Assembly: GCA_030621225.1 (NCBI GenBank)
Contig: JAUXIB010000004.1
Span: forward strand, 1-39,826
Source of the DNA: a candidate division FCPU426 bacterium
GTDB taxonomy: Bacteria; Oederibacteriota; JAUXIB01
Reading direction: 5' to 3'
DNA length: 39,826 bases
Each line of letters begins with the position of its first letter. The stretch's first letter is position 1. The position numbers were made by a program, and so were the translations under genes. The notes below the pieces were generated by a model. The model ran no database searches. It was not told the DNA's origin and saw only the letters and a program-made list of their open reading frames with translations. Of the stretch, positions 8,221 to 17,619 are shown one piece after another.

Positions 8221-8864
8221 AGACGTAGGGGCGGCTCGCGAGCCGCCTAAGGGTATGATGACGAACCAAGCGGTGGAAAATATTACCGTAGGGGAGGGGC
8301 GGAGTTTACCCGACATAGCCTTGGCGACGGCGGGCGCCCTCCCCCATGCCTCGAAGAGGCATGGCCAAGAGGGGGTGATTCGCTAGGAACAGATTGCCTG
8401 CTAGTAGGGCCGTGGGCTAGGATGAGGGCGAAGATGGGAGTTGTCCATTTTTGCCTGCCCTGCGAAGCGCGCGCTTTCATCGACTGAAGTAATGAACGGG
8501 AAAGCGTGAACGAAGAAGGGTCAGGGGGCGATGTTAATATGTTATTAGGGCTCCGGACGCCGGAGGCGTCCCCGTGGTTCCCTACCGTCGGATATTATGG
8601 GAGGGAATCACCAGTAGGGGCCGCACAAAACACAAACAAGGGGTGAGGTTACGTGTCGCGGGGGAGGCATGTCTTTTTTTTGTCTAATTTTTCTTGAAGA
8701 TGTAGTTTATATCTGGCACAATTGCTTTAACAATTGAGGGGCGGTAGGGGGAGCGAGGGCCTTTTCGCTTACCAATATCTGTGGGTGCGGTCTTGGCGTA
8801 AATGTCAAATATCACTTGTCCATCGTAGTCTAGCCGAAGACGGAAGACCTGGCCCCGTCATCTT
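8221..8864 (+). repeat. Long non-coding repeat block A (includes structured element copy 2)
   Basis: Shares with 12722-13324 atgatgacg..caagcggt..gaaaatattaccgtagggg, CATGCCTCGAAGAGGCATG, the GGACGCC/GGCGTCC element and ...gaagacggaagacctggccccgtcatctt. Confidence 0.9.
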
Positions 8865-9170
8865 ATTTAATCAGGAAATATACCGGAAACGCCGATAAAG
8901 GGGATCGGAAGAATATTCAAAATAAGTAGCTATAAAACGGTGTCATCGATGATAGTTCGAGACGAGAAGGAGTTAATGAAGGACGAAAAGGGTTAAAAGG
9001 ATCAAATCTCGATTGAATGATATAATTAATAAACGGTAAATACGGAATGCGAAGACCCCGTTTTTTTGCAAGGAAAGCATTCAGGTTCGGGGCAAGCGGA
9101 TGACGTATGTACTGCGCCTCAGGGTGGACGAAGAAGCGAAAGGGGAATAAAAAGGGGGGAGAGGAACGGT

Positions 9171-10541
9171 ATGAGCGATATCGGTCGCAACGACCCGTGC
9201 CCGTGCAACAGCGGCAAGAAATACAAAAAGTGCTGTTTGCTCAAGAAAGAGGGCGCTAGGGATGGTCTTTTCTTGTGGAAGCGGGCGGACGCGAGGGTGA
9301 TCGGCGAAGGGGTCAAGTTGTCGGAGAAGATGTTTATGGACGAAATGGCAGCCCTTCATCTCCTGTATTGGGGAAAGGAGGAGAATGGCGTCGCGTACGG
9401 CTCCGAGGAAAGCGAGCGTATGCAATTCATTGAATGGTTGGTACATGACCACCGTCAGGCCGAAGGTGGCCCGACGGCTATGGAGAATGTACTGAAGGAC
9501 AAGGGCCTGGGTGATTTGGAACGGCGGATAGCGGAGGCGAGGACGCAGGCGACGATGTCAGTTTACCAGGTAACGGGGATTTTTCCCGAGGAAGGGCTGG
9601 AACTGGAAGATATCTTTAGCCGAAAAAAAGTCATCGTAAAAGATAAGCTGGCCTCTCGCTCGGTGCAGAAAGGAGTGCTTATCCCGTGTCGAATATTCCC
9701 CGCGGGGGAACACAACTTTGTGTCGGGTGCAGTCTTCGCCATCTCTCCCGCCGAGCGACACGTGGTGGACGAGTACTTGGAGGGAGGCTACCGGAATTTC
9801 AAGAAGAAAGTTGATAAGAAGACATCCTTCGGAGATTTTCTGCGCCGTAAGGCGCACCTCTTCGGCGGCCTTCGCGTGGCAGTGGAGCGTTTTCGTGAGG
9901 AGAACCTGTTTCCCAGGGCTCTCGTAAACCATGACGGCGAGAAGCTGGAGCCCAGCAAGGCGGTCTACAGGGTCGTGGACGCAGGGAAGGTTGCGGACGA
10001 ACTCAGGGAATTGAAAGAAATGGACGAGATGGAGAAGGGCGAGAGGTTCATCTGGAACAACGCGAAGAGTAACCTTCTCCTGGGGAACATTGAGCTAAAG
10101 GAGGGGACGCTGAGCCTGGAGTGCAATTCAAAAGAGCGACTTGCCAGGGGCAAGAAGCTGTTGAAGGGGATCAGCGGCCTTAAGCATAAGGTGGGCGTGC
10201 TCGAGTCAATGAAGTCCTTGTTGGAAAGTGTCAAGGCAGGCGTGATTGCCGGCAAGAGGAAGGACGAGGAAAAAAACGATCCGCCGGAGTTGGCGGCGGT
10301 AAAAAAACGCCTGCTATTGGAGCACAAGCAGGAATACTATGAAGAAAAATGGTTAAAAAACGAGGTGCTCGCCCTCGATGGCATGATGCCGCTGTTAGCG
10401 GCCAAGGACCCAAAGATGCGGCGGCGTCTCATCGACCTTCTGCGCCAGCTGGAGTTCATGGAGGGTGGCGACAGTGACCCAGAGGGGCCCCGCTATGATT
10501 TCAATTGCCTCAGGGTGAAGCTGGGACTGAAGGAAGAGTAA
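9171..10541 (+). CDS. SEC-C motif protein of unknown function
   Basis: MSDIGRNDPCPCNSGKKYKKCCLLK SEC-C motif at N-terminus; ORF opens at 9066 but ATG 9171 precedes the motif and has a purine-rich upstream. Confidence 0.85.
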   Translation: MSDIGRNDPCPCNSGKKYKKCCLLKKEGARDGLFLWKRADARVIGEGVKLSEKMFMDEMAALHLLYWGKEENGVAYGSEESERMQFIEWLVHDHRQAEGGPTAMENVLKDKGLGDLERRIAEARTQATMSVYQVTGIFPEEGLELEDIFSRKKVIVKDKLASRSVQKGVLIPCRIFPAGEHNFVSGAVFAISPAERHVVDEYLEGGYRNFKKKVDKKTSFGDFLRRKAHLFGGLRVAVERFREENLFPRALVNHDGEKLEPSKAVYRVVDAGKVADELRELKEMDEMEKGERFIWNNAKSNLLLGNIELKEGTLSLECNSKERLARGKKLLKGISGLKHKVGVLESMKSLLESVKAGVIAGKRKDEEKNDPPELAAVKKRLLLEHKQEYYEEKWLKNEVLALDGMMPLLAAKDPKMRRRLIDLLRQLEFMEGGDSDPEGPRYDFNCLRVKLGLKEE

Positions 10542-10547
10542 GGGAAC

Positions 10548-10853
10548 TTGGGGATTACTGCGCGTGCCAATGAAAAAAGTTATCAGCGATCTTGCGGTAT
10601 GAAAACAATAAGTTGCGCGTGCATTATAGTCCCCCATTCGCATCAAATGAAGGGACAGTGTCTTCCTACTTCGCTGAAGCTTCGTAGGACAGGAGAATTG
10701 TGGCATGCGAAAGGTGAAAAAATTCTCGATTCTAGACGCGGTCCCATCATTAAGCCGACGGATTACGCATCGTGGGAGAAGGCGATTGAGTCCATTGATT
10801 CGGACAATGACGCTTTTATAGACGAGTGTCTAGATGGTAAGTTTGAGGGCTGA
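10548..10853 (+). pseudogene. Probable gene remnant fused to an inserted palindromic repeat
   Basis: N-terminal half is encoded by repeat DNA (cgtaggacaggagaat...ctagacgcggtccc family); C-terminal IKPTDYASWEKAIESIDSDNDAFIDECLDGKFEG looks like the real coding remnant. Confidence 0.45.
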
Positions 10854-11033
10854 TACGTAGTTTTGATCCCACCGAGTCTTATTGTATTCGCCTCTTCCAC
10901 CATAGCCTGAGAATTCCGGAGCAAATCGTCCACCTTGCTTATCTCGGTATTAGCAATCCAAAAGTGATATACTACAGGGCAATTAAATGTGCCCCTTGGA
11001 GGCTAGCTTAATTTTATTGAGCGGTAGCGGCTT

Positions 11034-12509
11034 ATGGAGAAGATCCCGGTTACAATAGATAAGTCTCACCTGATTACTATCGGCGAGCGTCTTTATACGG
11101 AAAGCGTAGAGTTACTGCGCGAACTGGTGAATAACGCCTATGACGCCGACGCCAGCGAGGTGAAGATAGAGATATCCGGCGGCAGGGTGGTGGTGGAAGA
11201 CGACGGCTCTGGCATGGATCTCGAGGGCCTCAGGCAGTATTTTAATATTGGTTCGACCTTCAAGCGCGAGCACCCGAAAAGCCCGCGTTTTGGCCGGGCG
11301 AGGATCGGCGAGTTTGGCATCGGCAAGTTCTCGGTGCTCTCGGCCTGCGAGCGTTTCGAGGTATTCAGCAGGCGGGGCGCTTTCGCCGGCACGATCATAT
11401 TTGATAAAAAGGATTGGAATGCTAACGCCGAAGAATGGCAATTGCCCCTGCGGCGTGAGGAGGCGGTAGTGGGGCAGGCCAATGGTTCGCGGGTGGTCTT
11501 GGAGGGCTTGCGCAAGGAATTCGACTTGGAGACAGTAGAGAGAAGGCTGATAGAGACTCTGCCGCTGAAGGCGCCGGAGTTCGCTGTCTTTCTCAACGGC
11601 AAGAAGCTTGTGCCGCGCGCCGTGAGCGGTCGGAAGATCCCTTTTCTGGACGGCACGGATTACGGCGTGGTACACGGTGAGGTGGTGATCCTGCCCGCGT
11701 CGCGGGCCACGCATGGGGAGGCAGGCATTCTGTTGCGGGTTAAAGGGGTGGCGGTGCGCAGGTTTCCCTTTGGCATGGAGCCGGATATTTTACAGCGAGT
11801 GAGTGGCGAGGTTAACGCCGACTTTTTGCCGCTGACCACCGACCGGAACGACGTGATCCGGGACAGCCCGGAGTTCGCGGCGCTGGGCAAGGTGATGGAG
11901 CGGGTGATGGTGCGAGTGAGAGGAGAACTGGATAGCCAGTATGATCGCAAGGAGAACACGCGGATAAAACGCGCTTTGAAGGAGGTGTCAGCAAAAATAG
12001 AAGCGGCCCTGACGAGAAACAGGGACTGGTGCCCACCGGGGCTCTTGCCGCTTGGTGATGGGACTGGCGGAAAAGACATGGCGGCGGTTCCGGGCAAGTC
12101 GGGAGCGAGTGCTGCCGGCGATGAGGGTAAAGCGGCGGAAGAAAAGGCGGAAAAGAAACCGGGGAAGAAAAAGAAAAGACGCCCGCGCCTGAGAAGACTG
12201 ACGCCGAGCGCGATGGTGAAGAAGATGAAGATTGGTCAGATGAACCTGGCCTTGGTGATGGACCATTATGGGTCGGAAGGACCGGAATCGTTCTTGGAGG
12301 GCGATATAATCTATATCAACCGTGATCACCCTCTCTACCAGCGGGAGGCGCGGAACCGCGAACGCCATATTATTAACATTGCCCGCCTCATCTGCCAGGA
12401 GATATCGCTGATGTCAAAGCCGAGGAACCCACGCCATGCCTACGAGCGGCAGTCGAAGCTGATGAAGGACGCCTTTATAAGCGCCAAGAAACCAGCGGAT
12501 GGGGCTTGA
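11034..12509 (+). CDS. GHKL (HSP90/MutL-like) ATPase-domain protein
   Basis: LRELVNNAYDADAS (N box), VEDDGSGMD (G1), GEFGIGKFSVL (G2); lysine/arginine-rich linker to a C-terminal domain. Confidence 0.88.
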   Translation: MEKIPVTIDKSHLITIGERLYTESVELLRELVNNAYDADASEVKIEISGGRVVVEDDGSGMDLEGLRQYFNIGSTFKREHPKSPRFGRARIGEFGIGKFSVLSACERFEVFSRRGAFAGTIIFDKKDWNANAEEWQLPLRREEAVVGQANGSRVVLEGLRKEFDLETVERRLIETLPLKAPEFAVFLNGKKLVPRAVSGRKIPFLDGTDYGVVHGEVVILPASRATHGEAGILLRVKGVAVRRFPFGMEPDILQRVSGEVNADFLPLTTDRNDVIRDSPEFAALGKVMERVMVRVRGELDSQYDRKENTRIKRALKEVSAKIEAALTRNRDWCPPGLLPLGDGTGGKDMAAVPGKSGASAAGDEGKAAEEKAEKKPGKKKKRRPRLRRLTPSAMVKKMKIGQMNLALVMDHYGSEGPESFLEGDIIYINRDHPLYQREARNRERHIINIARLICQEISLMSKPRNPRHAYERQSKLMKDAFISAKKPADGA

Positions 12510-12573
12510 GGGTTGATTAAGGGGTAGAAGGACAAGAGGCTACGTAGGACAGGCAAGCTTCGTAGGACAAGTA

Positions 12574-12712
12574 GCTAGACAAGTTAACTGGTAGTAACAA
12601 GGGTGTTCTCGGCGAGCACCTTTTGTTTTAGGCGCGTTCTGCTACATTCATTCCGAAGAGCCTTTCTGTACATTTTTCTTTTGGTAACCCCCCTATTTTT
12701 GCCTGCCCTGCG
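12574..12712 (+). repeat. Terminator-bearing repeat, copy 1
   Basis: caagttaactggtagtaacaagggtgttctcggcgagcaccttttgttttaggcgcgttctgc; hairpin GGTGTTC/GAGCACC then T-rich. Confidence 0.8.
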
Positions 12713-12721
12713 TAGCGCCTT

Positions 12722-13324
12722 GTGTTACACCTCTGGGGTATGATGACGGATCAAGCGGTAGAAAATATTACCGTAGGGGAGGGCCTCTGCGCCCTCCCCC
12801 ATGCCTCGAAGAGGCATGGCCAAGAGGGGGGCGAAGATGGGAGATGCCCATTTTTGCTTGCCCTTCGTAGCCCCTGCGGCTGCTTGTTAGCAGACAAGCG
12901 CAGGGGCGGAGTAGGGTCAGGAGGGCGATGATAATATGTTATTTGGGGCTCCGGACGCCGGAGGCGTCCCCGTGGTTCCCTACCGTCGGATATTATGAGA
13001 GGGAATCACCGTACGGGCAGCGCATGTCCTTCATAGCTGGCGTTTTCGTCGGTTGAAGTAATGCAGAAGAAAACGCTAACGAAGAAGGACAAAACACAAA
13101 CAAGGGGCGAGGTTACGTGTCACGGGGGAGTTATAGCTTTTTTGTCTAATTTTTCTTGAAGATATAATTTACATCTGGCACAATTGCTTTAACAATTGAG
13201 GGGCGGTGGGGTAGCGGGGGCTTTTCGCTTACCAATATCTGCGGGTGCGGTTTTGGCGTAAATGTCAAATGTCACTTGTCCGTCGTAGTCTAGCCGAAGA
13301 CGGAAGACCTGGCCCCGTCATCTT
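12722..13324 (+). repeat. Long non-coding repeat block B (includes structured element copy 3)
   Basis: Copy of 8221-8864 with module differences. Confidence 0.9.
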
Positions 13325-13419
13325 GGGCCGGATCATATTCGCGGGGATAAGGGACAGCTCTTGGTCGCCAAGGCTAGCGAGCAGCTGAAGGTGACCCTAG
13401 AACCTACAGGAGAAATACT

Positions 13420-14715
13420 ATGTTTAACCCTTTTGGTAAATACTTCAGGGATTTGAAGGCAAAGGATCTGGAGATTCTCAAGGACAAGCAAGTAGCTGAG
13501 GGATGGCATGTTGAATACAAGGAAAGCAGACAGAAGGCGGAGAAAGTTGCCAAGTCTGTCTCATCGTTTGCCAACTCGCGAGGAGGAATATATTTTGTGG
13601 GCATTCAGGCCGATGATGATAACCGGTGTAAGAAAGTAGTCGGTGTTGAGGACTCGCCGGATGTGATAAGGGACTGCGTTAAAGGGCACATACAGCCTTT
13701 CCCATATTTCGAGACATTCGCTGTGAAACTAGTCAACAATATGAAAGTTCTAATAGTGGTAGTGCCAGAGAGCAAGACTCCTCCGCATATTCATTCTGAC
13801 GGAAGAATCTACGTTCGACAAGAAGCGGCTTCGGATCCTGTCTTTCAGAGTGATAGACATGTTATTGATGGTCTATATTCTAGGGCAGAATCGTGGCGGA
13901 AGGATCTTCAGGACTTCAGAACAATGGACTACGAATTATGCCAAGGGGAGAGCAATCAGCCCTATCTTCAGATCTTCATGAATACGGTGCCATATAAGCA
14001 TTTCATGATGAGCGACCTGTTTAAGGGCGAAGAGATAACGAAAATGCTAGCCCATTTTCACAAAGGCTATGAGATATCAGAAACGATAGATGGTAAGAAC
14101 GTGCCTTTCAGGGGGAATATCACATTAGATACCGTGAATACTTACCACAATAGTGTGGCTTTGAGGTATTTGAACGGAAGCGACATTTCTCGCAATGGAT
14201 TGACGGTAGAGGTGGATATTCATGGCAACACAAAGGTGCTTCTGCCTTTGGAATACACAACCTATGATAATCTTGAGAAGGAGGACGAGCTGTTCCAGCG
14301 TTACCATATTAAGTTAAGCAAATCGAACTTGGTTGCCGTGGATACCATAAAGTTCATCAACGTGAAAACACTATACGGTGCAATACTGGGACTGTTTGTG
14401 AAGGTCTCGAAGTACCTGAAAGACAGAGGCTATGAAGATACTCTAGAGGTAAAGATGAGATTGAGTGATTCGTGGCGAACGACGCTATACTGCGCCAGCG
14501 AAACATTTGTGTTCTATATAGAAGAGTGGGGAGTCCCTATCTGTATGAAGAATGACCAGTATTTTCCGGAATATGATCTTATCGTCAAGTTATCAGAGCT
14601 GAAGGCGAAGCCCATCACTCAGACTGCCCTTCTTTTTGCCCCGGTGGCCTCAGCGTTGGGCATGACAGGTTCCATAGCTACTCAAGCTGTGATTCAGACG
14701 CTTGCGAAGAAATAG
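13420..14715 (+). CDS. AlbA_2 / Schlafen-type putative DNA-binding domain protein
   Basis: EGWHVEYKESRQKAEKVAKSVSSFANSRGGIYFVGIQAD...HSDGRIYVRQEAASDPV. Confidence 0.85.
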   Translation: MFNPFGKYFRDLKAKDLEILKDKQVAEGWHVEYKESRQKAEKVAKSVSSFANSRGGIYFVGIQADDDNRCKKVVGVEDSPDVIRDCVKGHIQPFPYFETFAVKLVNNMKVLIVVVPESKTPPHIHSDGRIYVRQEAASDPVFQSDRHVIDGLYSRAESWRKDLQDFRTMDYELCQGESNQPYLQIFMNTVPYKHFMMSDLFKGEEITKMLAHFHKGYEISETIDGKNVPFRGNITLDTVNTYHNSVALRYLNGSDISRNGLTVEVDIHGNTKVLLPLEYTTYDNLEKEDELFQRYHIKLSKSNLVAVDTIKFINVKTLYGAILGLFVKVSKYLKDRGYEDTLEVKMRLSDSWRTTLYCASETFVFYIEEWGVPICMKNDQYFPEYDLIVKLSELKAKPITQTALLFAPVASALGMTGSIATQAVIQTLAKK

Positions 14716-14799
14716 GTGAACAGAAAGAGGGGGTCACTTATGAAAAAGCATGTCAAGCACGAAATGACGAAGGAATAGAGGAAGAGGGAACAGGCTTAA

Positions 14800-14960
14800 G
14801 CTAGGCAAGTTGACTTGTAGTAACAAAGGTGCTCTCGGTGAGGACCTTTTATTTTAGGCGCATTCTGCCATATTCATCCCAAAGATCTTTCCTATATCTT
14901 TTTTCATCTTTTTTTCAGCAAACCCCCATTTTGGTCAGGGGGAGGTGCTACGATAGTTAG
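14800..14960 (+). repeat. Terminator-bearing repeat, copy 2
   Basis: caagttgacttgtagtaacaaaggtgctctcggtgaggaccttttattttaggcgcattctgcc...cccccattttggtcaggggg. Confidence 0.8.
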
Positions 14961-14979
14961 GTAAAGAAAGGAGGATGAT

Positions 14980-15855
14980 ATGGAGCGAATGCACTTGAAC
15001 CAGCAGGGATCCTTTGATAGTCTTATTGAGGAAAGAGTGTTTGAATTAAGGAGAATGCGGATGAAGAAGTGGATTAATGGAATTCATTGTGGAGATTGTC
15101 TCGAGCTAATGAGGAAGATGCCCGAGAAGTGTATAGACCTGGTCGTTACGTCACCCCCCTATAATTTAAGAAACTCAACGGGGAATGGTATGAAGGACGG
15201 TCGTGGAGGTAAATGGGAAAAAGCCAGGTTGATAAACGGTTATGAAGAGCATGACGACAAAATGCCGCATGATAAATATGTGAGCTGGCAGAGAGATTGT
15301 CTAGCAGAAATGATGCGTCTGCTTAAGGATGATGGAGCTATATTTTATAACCACAAATGGCGTGTCCAGAAGGGAAAGTTGCAAGACAGACAGGACATTG
15401 TTGGTGATTATCCCGTTAGGCAGATAATTATCTGGCAGCGCAATGGCGGGATCAACTTTAATGCTGGATATTTCCTGCCTACATATGAGGTGATTTATCT
15501 AATAGCCAAACCAAAGTTTAGGCTCGCAAAAGGAGCAAATAAAATTGGTGATGTATGGTCAATACCTCAAGAAATGAATAATGAACACCCCGCTCCTTTT
15601 CCGGTGGAATTGATAGAAAGATGTATTGGCTCTACTAAGGCGAAGATCGTTTTAGATCCGTTTATGGGAAGTGGGACGACCGCTGTAGCGGCAGTTAATC
15701 TTGGCAGAAAATGGATTGGTTTTGATCTTTCTAAAACTTACTGCAAAATGGCGATGGAGCGTTTGGCAGAGAAGAAAGGATTAAATGATTCGCCATCTAA
15801 AGAAGTCCGAGCTAGAAGTAAAGTTAAAGGAAGTCATCGGCTTAGGTTGGCATGA
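14980..15855 (+). CDS. Type II DNA methyltransferase, beta class (likely N4-cytosine)
   Basis: DLVVTSPPYNL (motif IV) N-terminal to DPFMGSGTT (motif I); RBS aaaggagg upstream; overlaps the endonuclease ORF. Confidence 0.92.
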   Translation: MERMHLNQQGSFDSLIEERVFELRRMRMKKWINGIHCGDCLELMRKMPEKCIDLVVTSPPYNLRNSTGNGMKDGRGGKWEKARLINGYEEHDDKMPHDKYVSWQRDCLAEMMRLLKDDGAIFYNHKWRVQKGKLQDRQDIVGDYPVRQIIIWQRNGGINFNAGYFLPTYEVIYLIAKPKFRLAKGANKIGDVWSIPQEMNNEHPAPFPVELIERCIGSTKAKIVLDPFMGSGTTAVAAVNLGRKWIGFDLSKTYCKMAMERLAEKKGLNDSPSKEVRARSKVKGSHRLRLA

Positions 15856-16561
15856 TGTTTCAAGGTTTTCTGGCTCGGGAAGAGCGGGGGTCTTGTTAGA
15901 ACATTTGCTGGGTATTGAGGGGGGGAATTATGATTTACCAGACGCAGTTGGACACGAACTTAAGACGTCTCTTTCCTCCACTACGTTGGTTACGTTATTT
16001 CATAAGGATCCTAAGCCGCGAAAACCAAGTGTGGTTAAAGCACTCGTCGATGGTTTTGGCTGGGAGCCAACTCACAAAGACAAGTATCCGAGTGGAACTT
16101 TAAGCTTTAGGCACACGATTCACGGCAAGTCAGATAGAGGGTTCTCAGTTATTGTCGATGATGAGAAGATATCCATTGCTTTTCGTCCAGAGGATGTAGA
16201 CGCGAAGCACCGCGAATGGTTGGATTTAGTGTATAAAAGAACGAAGGGTCGTCTTGACCCATGTCCATACTGGACTGTCGACGAGATAGTATCCGCAGCA
16301 TCCTCGAAGTTGAGAAACTGTATTTTTGTAAAAGCAGTACAAGATAAGCCACAGAAGATGGTGAAGTATACAAACGCGTATTTTCTTGCTAACTTTAAGC
16401 CTATGTTCTTCCTTAAGTGTATCAAGGAAGGAAGGGTAGCCATTGACTTTGATGCAAGAACGAAAGGCAAAACAGTGAGAAACCACGGAACGAAATTTAG
16501 GATAAAAGAAGAGTATTGGCCGCACTTGTTTGAGAGTCAAGAGGAGCTGACCATACCTTAG
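15785..16561 (+). CDS. MvaI/BcnI-like type II restriction endonuclease
   Basis: GRAGVLLEHLLGIEGGNYDLPDAVGHELKTS (D...ExK); overlaps the methyltransferase 3' end by 71 nt. Confidence 0.8.
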   Translation: MIRHLKKSELEVKLKEVIGLGWHDVSRFSGSGRAGVLLEHLLGIEGGNYDLPDAVGHELKTSLSSTTLVTLFHKDPKPRKPSVVKALVDGFGWEPTHKDKYPSGTLSFRHTIHGKSDRGFSVIVDDEKISIAFRPEDVDAKHREWLDLVYKRTKGRLDPCPYWTVDEIVSAASSKLRNCIFVKAVQDKPQKMVKYTNAYFLANFKPMFFLKCIKEGRVAIDFDARTKGKTVRNHGTKFRIKEEYWPHLFESQEELTIP

Positions 16562-16707
16562 GGGGTGGGTGGCGCAGTGAATTCATCTAGTTTTGTAGGC
16601 ACCTTGTCCTGAGAAAACTATTTTGGGGTGATAAACGGACCGCGTCTTCCTCCTCCGTTTTACTACGGCGCGACTGGAGAATTATGACATATTAAGGAGC
16701 TTATTGA

Positions 16708-17619
16708 ATGTCCCTCGAAGCATCCCGCGAAATCCAAATCCGTATGAAAGCCTTCGCTTGGCTCAAGGAGAGAGCTATTGGGAATGAGGGCGTTTTTCAT
16801 TCCAGCGAGCTCAACGATTTCAAGGTTGATGGGAAGAGGATTACTCTAAAGGGATCAAGAGGGATATGGCAGCCCAAAGGTTGGGAGCTGCCGATTTCGA
16901 TTACCACCGCGGCAGATGGACCCTATGAGGATGTTGTCTCGGATGACGGTTTGATTCTTTACAAGTATCAAGGAACGAATGCCCAGCAGTGGGACAACGT
17001 TGGTCTGCGCAAAGCGATGCAGCAGCATGTTCCACTGATATACTTCCACGGTATTTCCCGAGTGAAGGGAAGACATGTCGCGATTTGGCCGGTGTTTATT
17101 GTGGGGGATGATCCTGCGAGCTTAACCTTCACAGTTGCTGCTGATGATATGTCAGCGCTGGATCAGGCGACTGAGAATGGTTTTGCTGAAGAGAACACTG
17201 GACGTCGGCAATACATCACAGCTACCGTGCGGCAACGCTTGCACCAACGCTCTTTCCGTATTCGTGTTCTGGATGCTTACCGCGAACGCTGTTCCCTGTG
17301 CAACCTAAGACATCCGGAGCTCCTTGACGCAGCACATATCATCCCTGACGGCCAACCAGGAGGCGATCCGATAGTTCCAAACGGTCTGTCCCTTTGCAAA
17401 ATTCACCACGCTGCCTTTGACAGAAACTTCTTGGGCATTACTCCTGACTATAATATTGATGTCCGAGCGGATATCCTGAAAGAGAATGACGGTCCCATGC
17501 TCCAGCACGGGCTGAAAGAACTGCATGAGAAGAAAATTATTCTGCCTAGGCGGAAGGATGATAGACCTAAGCCGGAGTTGCTTGAGAGAAGGTATGCAGA
17601 GTATAAACAAGTTGGATGA
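16708..17619 (+). CDS. HNH endonuclease with N-terminal SRA/PUA-like domain
   Basis: RIKLKG-like N-domain SITTAADGPYEDVVSDDGLILYKYQG; HNH CSLCNLRHPELLDAAHIIPDGQPGGDPIVPNGLSLCKIHHAAFD. Confidence 0.88.
   Translation: MSLEASREIQIRMKAFAWLKERAIGNEGVFHSSELNDFKVDGKRITLKGSRGIWQPKGWELPISITTAADGPYEDVVSDDGLILYKYQGTNAQQWDNVGLRKAMQQHVPLIYFHGISRVKGRHVAIWPVFIVGDDPASLTFTVAADDMSALDQATENGFAEENTGRRQYITATVRQRLHQRSFRIRVLDAYRERCSLCNLRHPELLDAAHIIPDGQPGGDPIVPNGLSLCKIHHAAFDRNFLGITPDYNIDVRADILKENDGPMLQHGLKELHEKKIILPRRKDDRPKPELLERRYAEYKQVG

Noticed and set aside
11112-11714. Minus-strand 200-aa ORF
   Set aside because: Antisense shadow ORF of the GHKL ATPase gene.
12403-14715. Retron or reverse-transcriptase cassette suggested by structured repeats near genes
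   Set aside because: No ORF in the window shows reverse transcriptase motifs (e.g. YADD).
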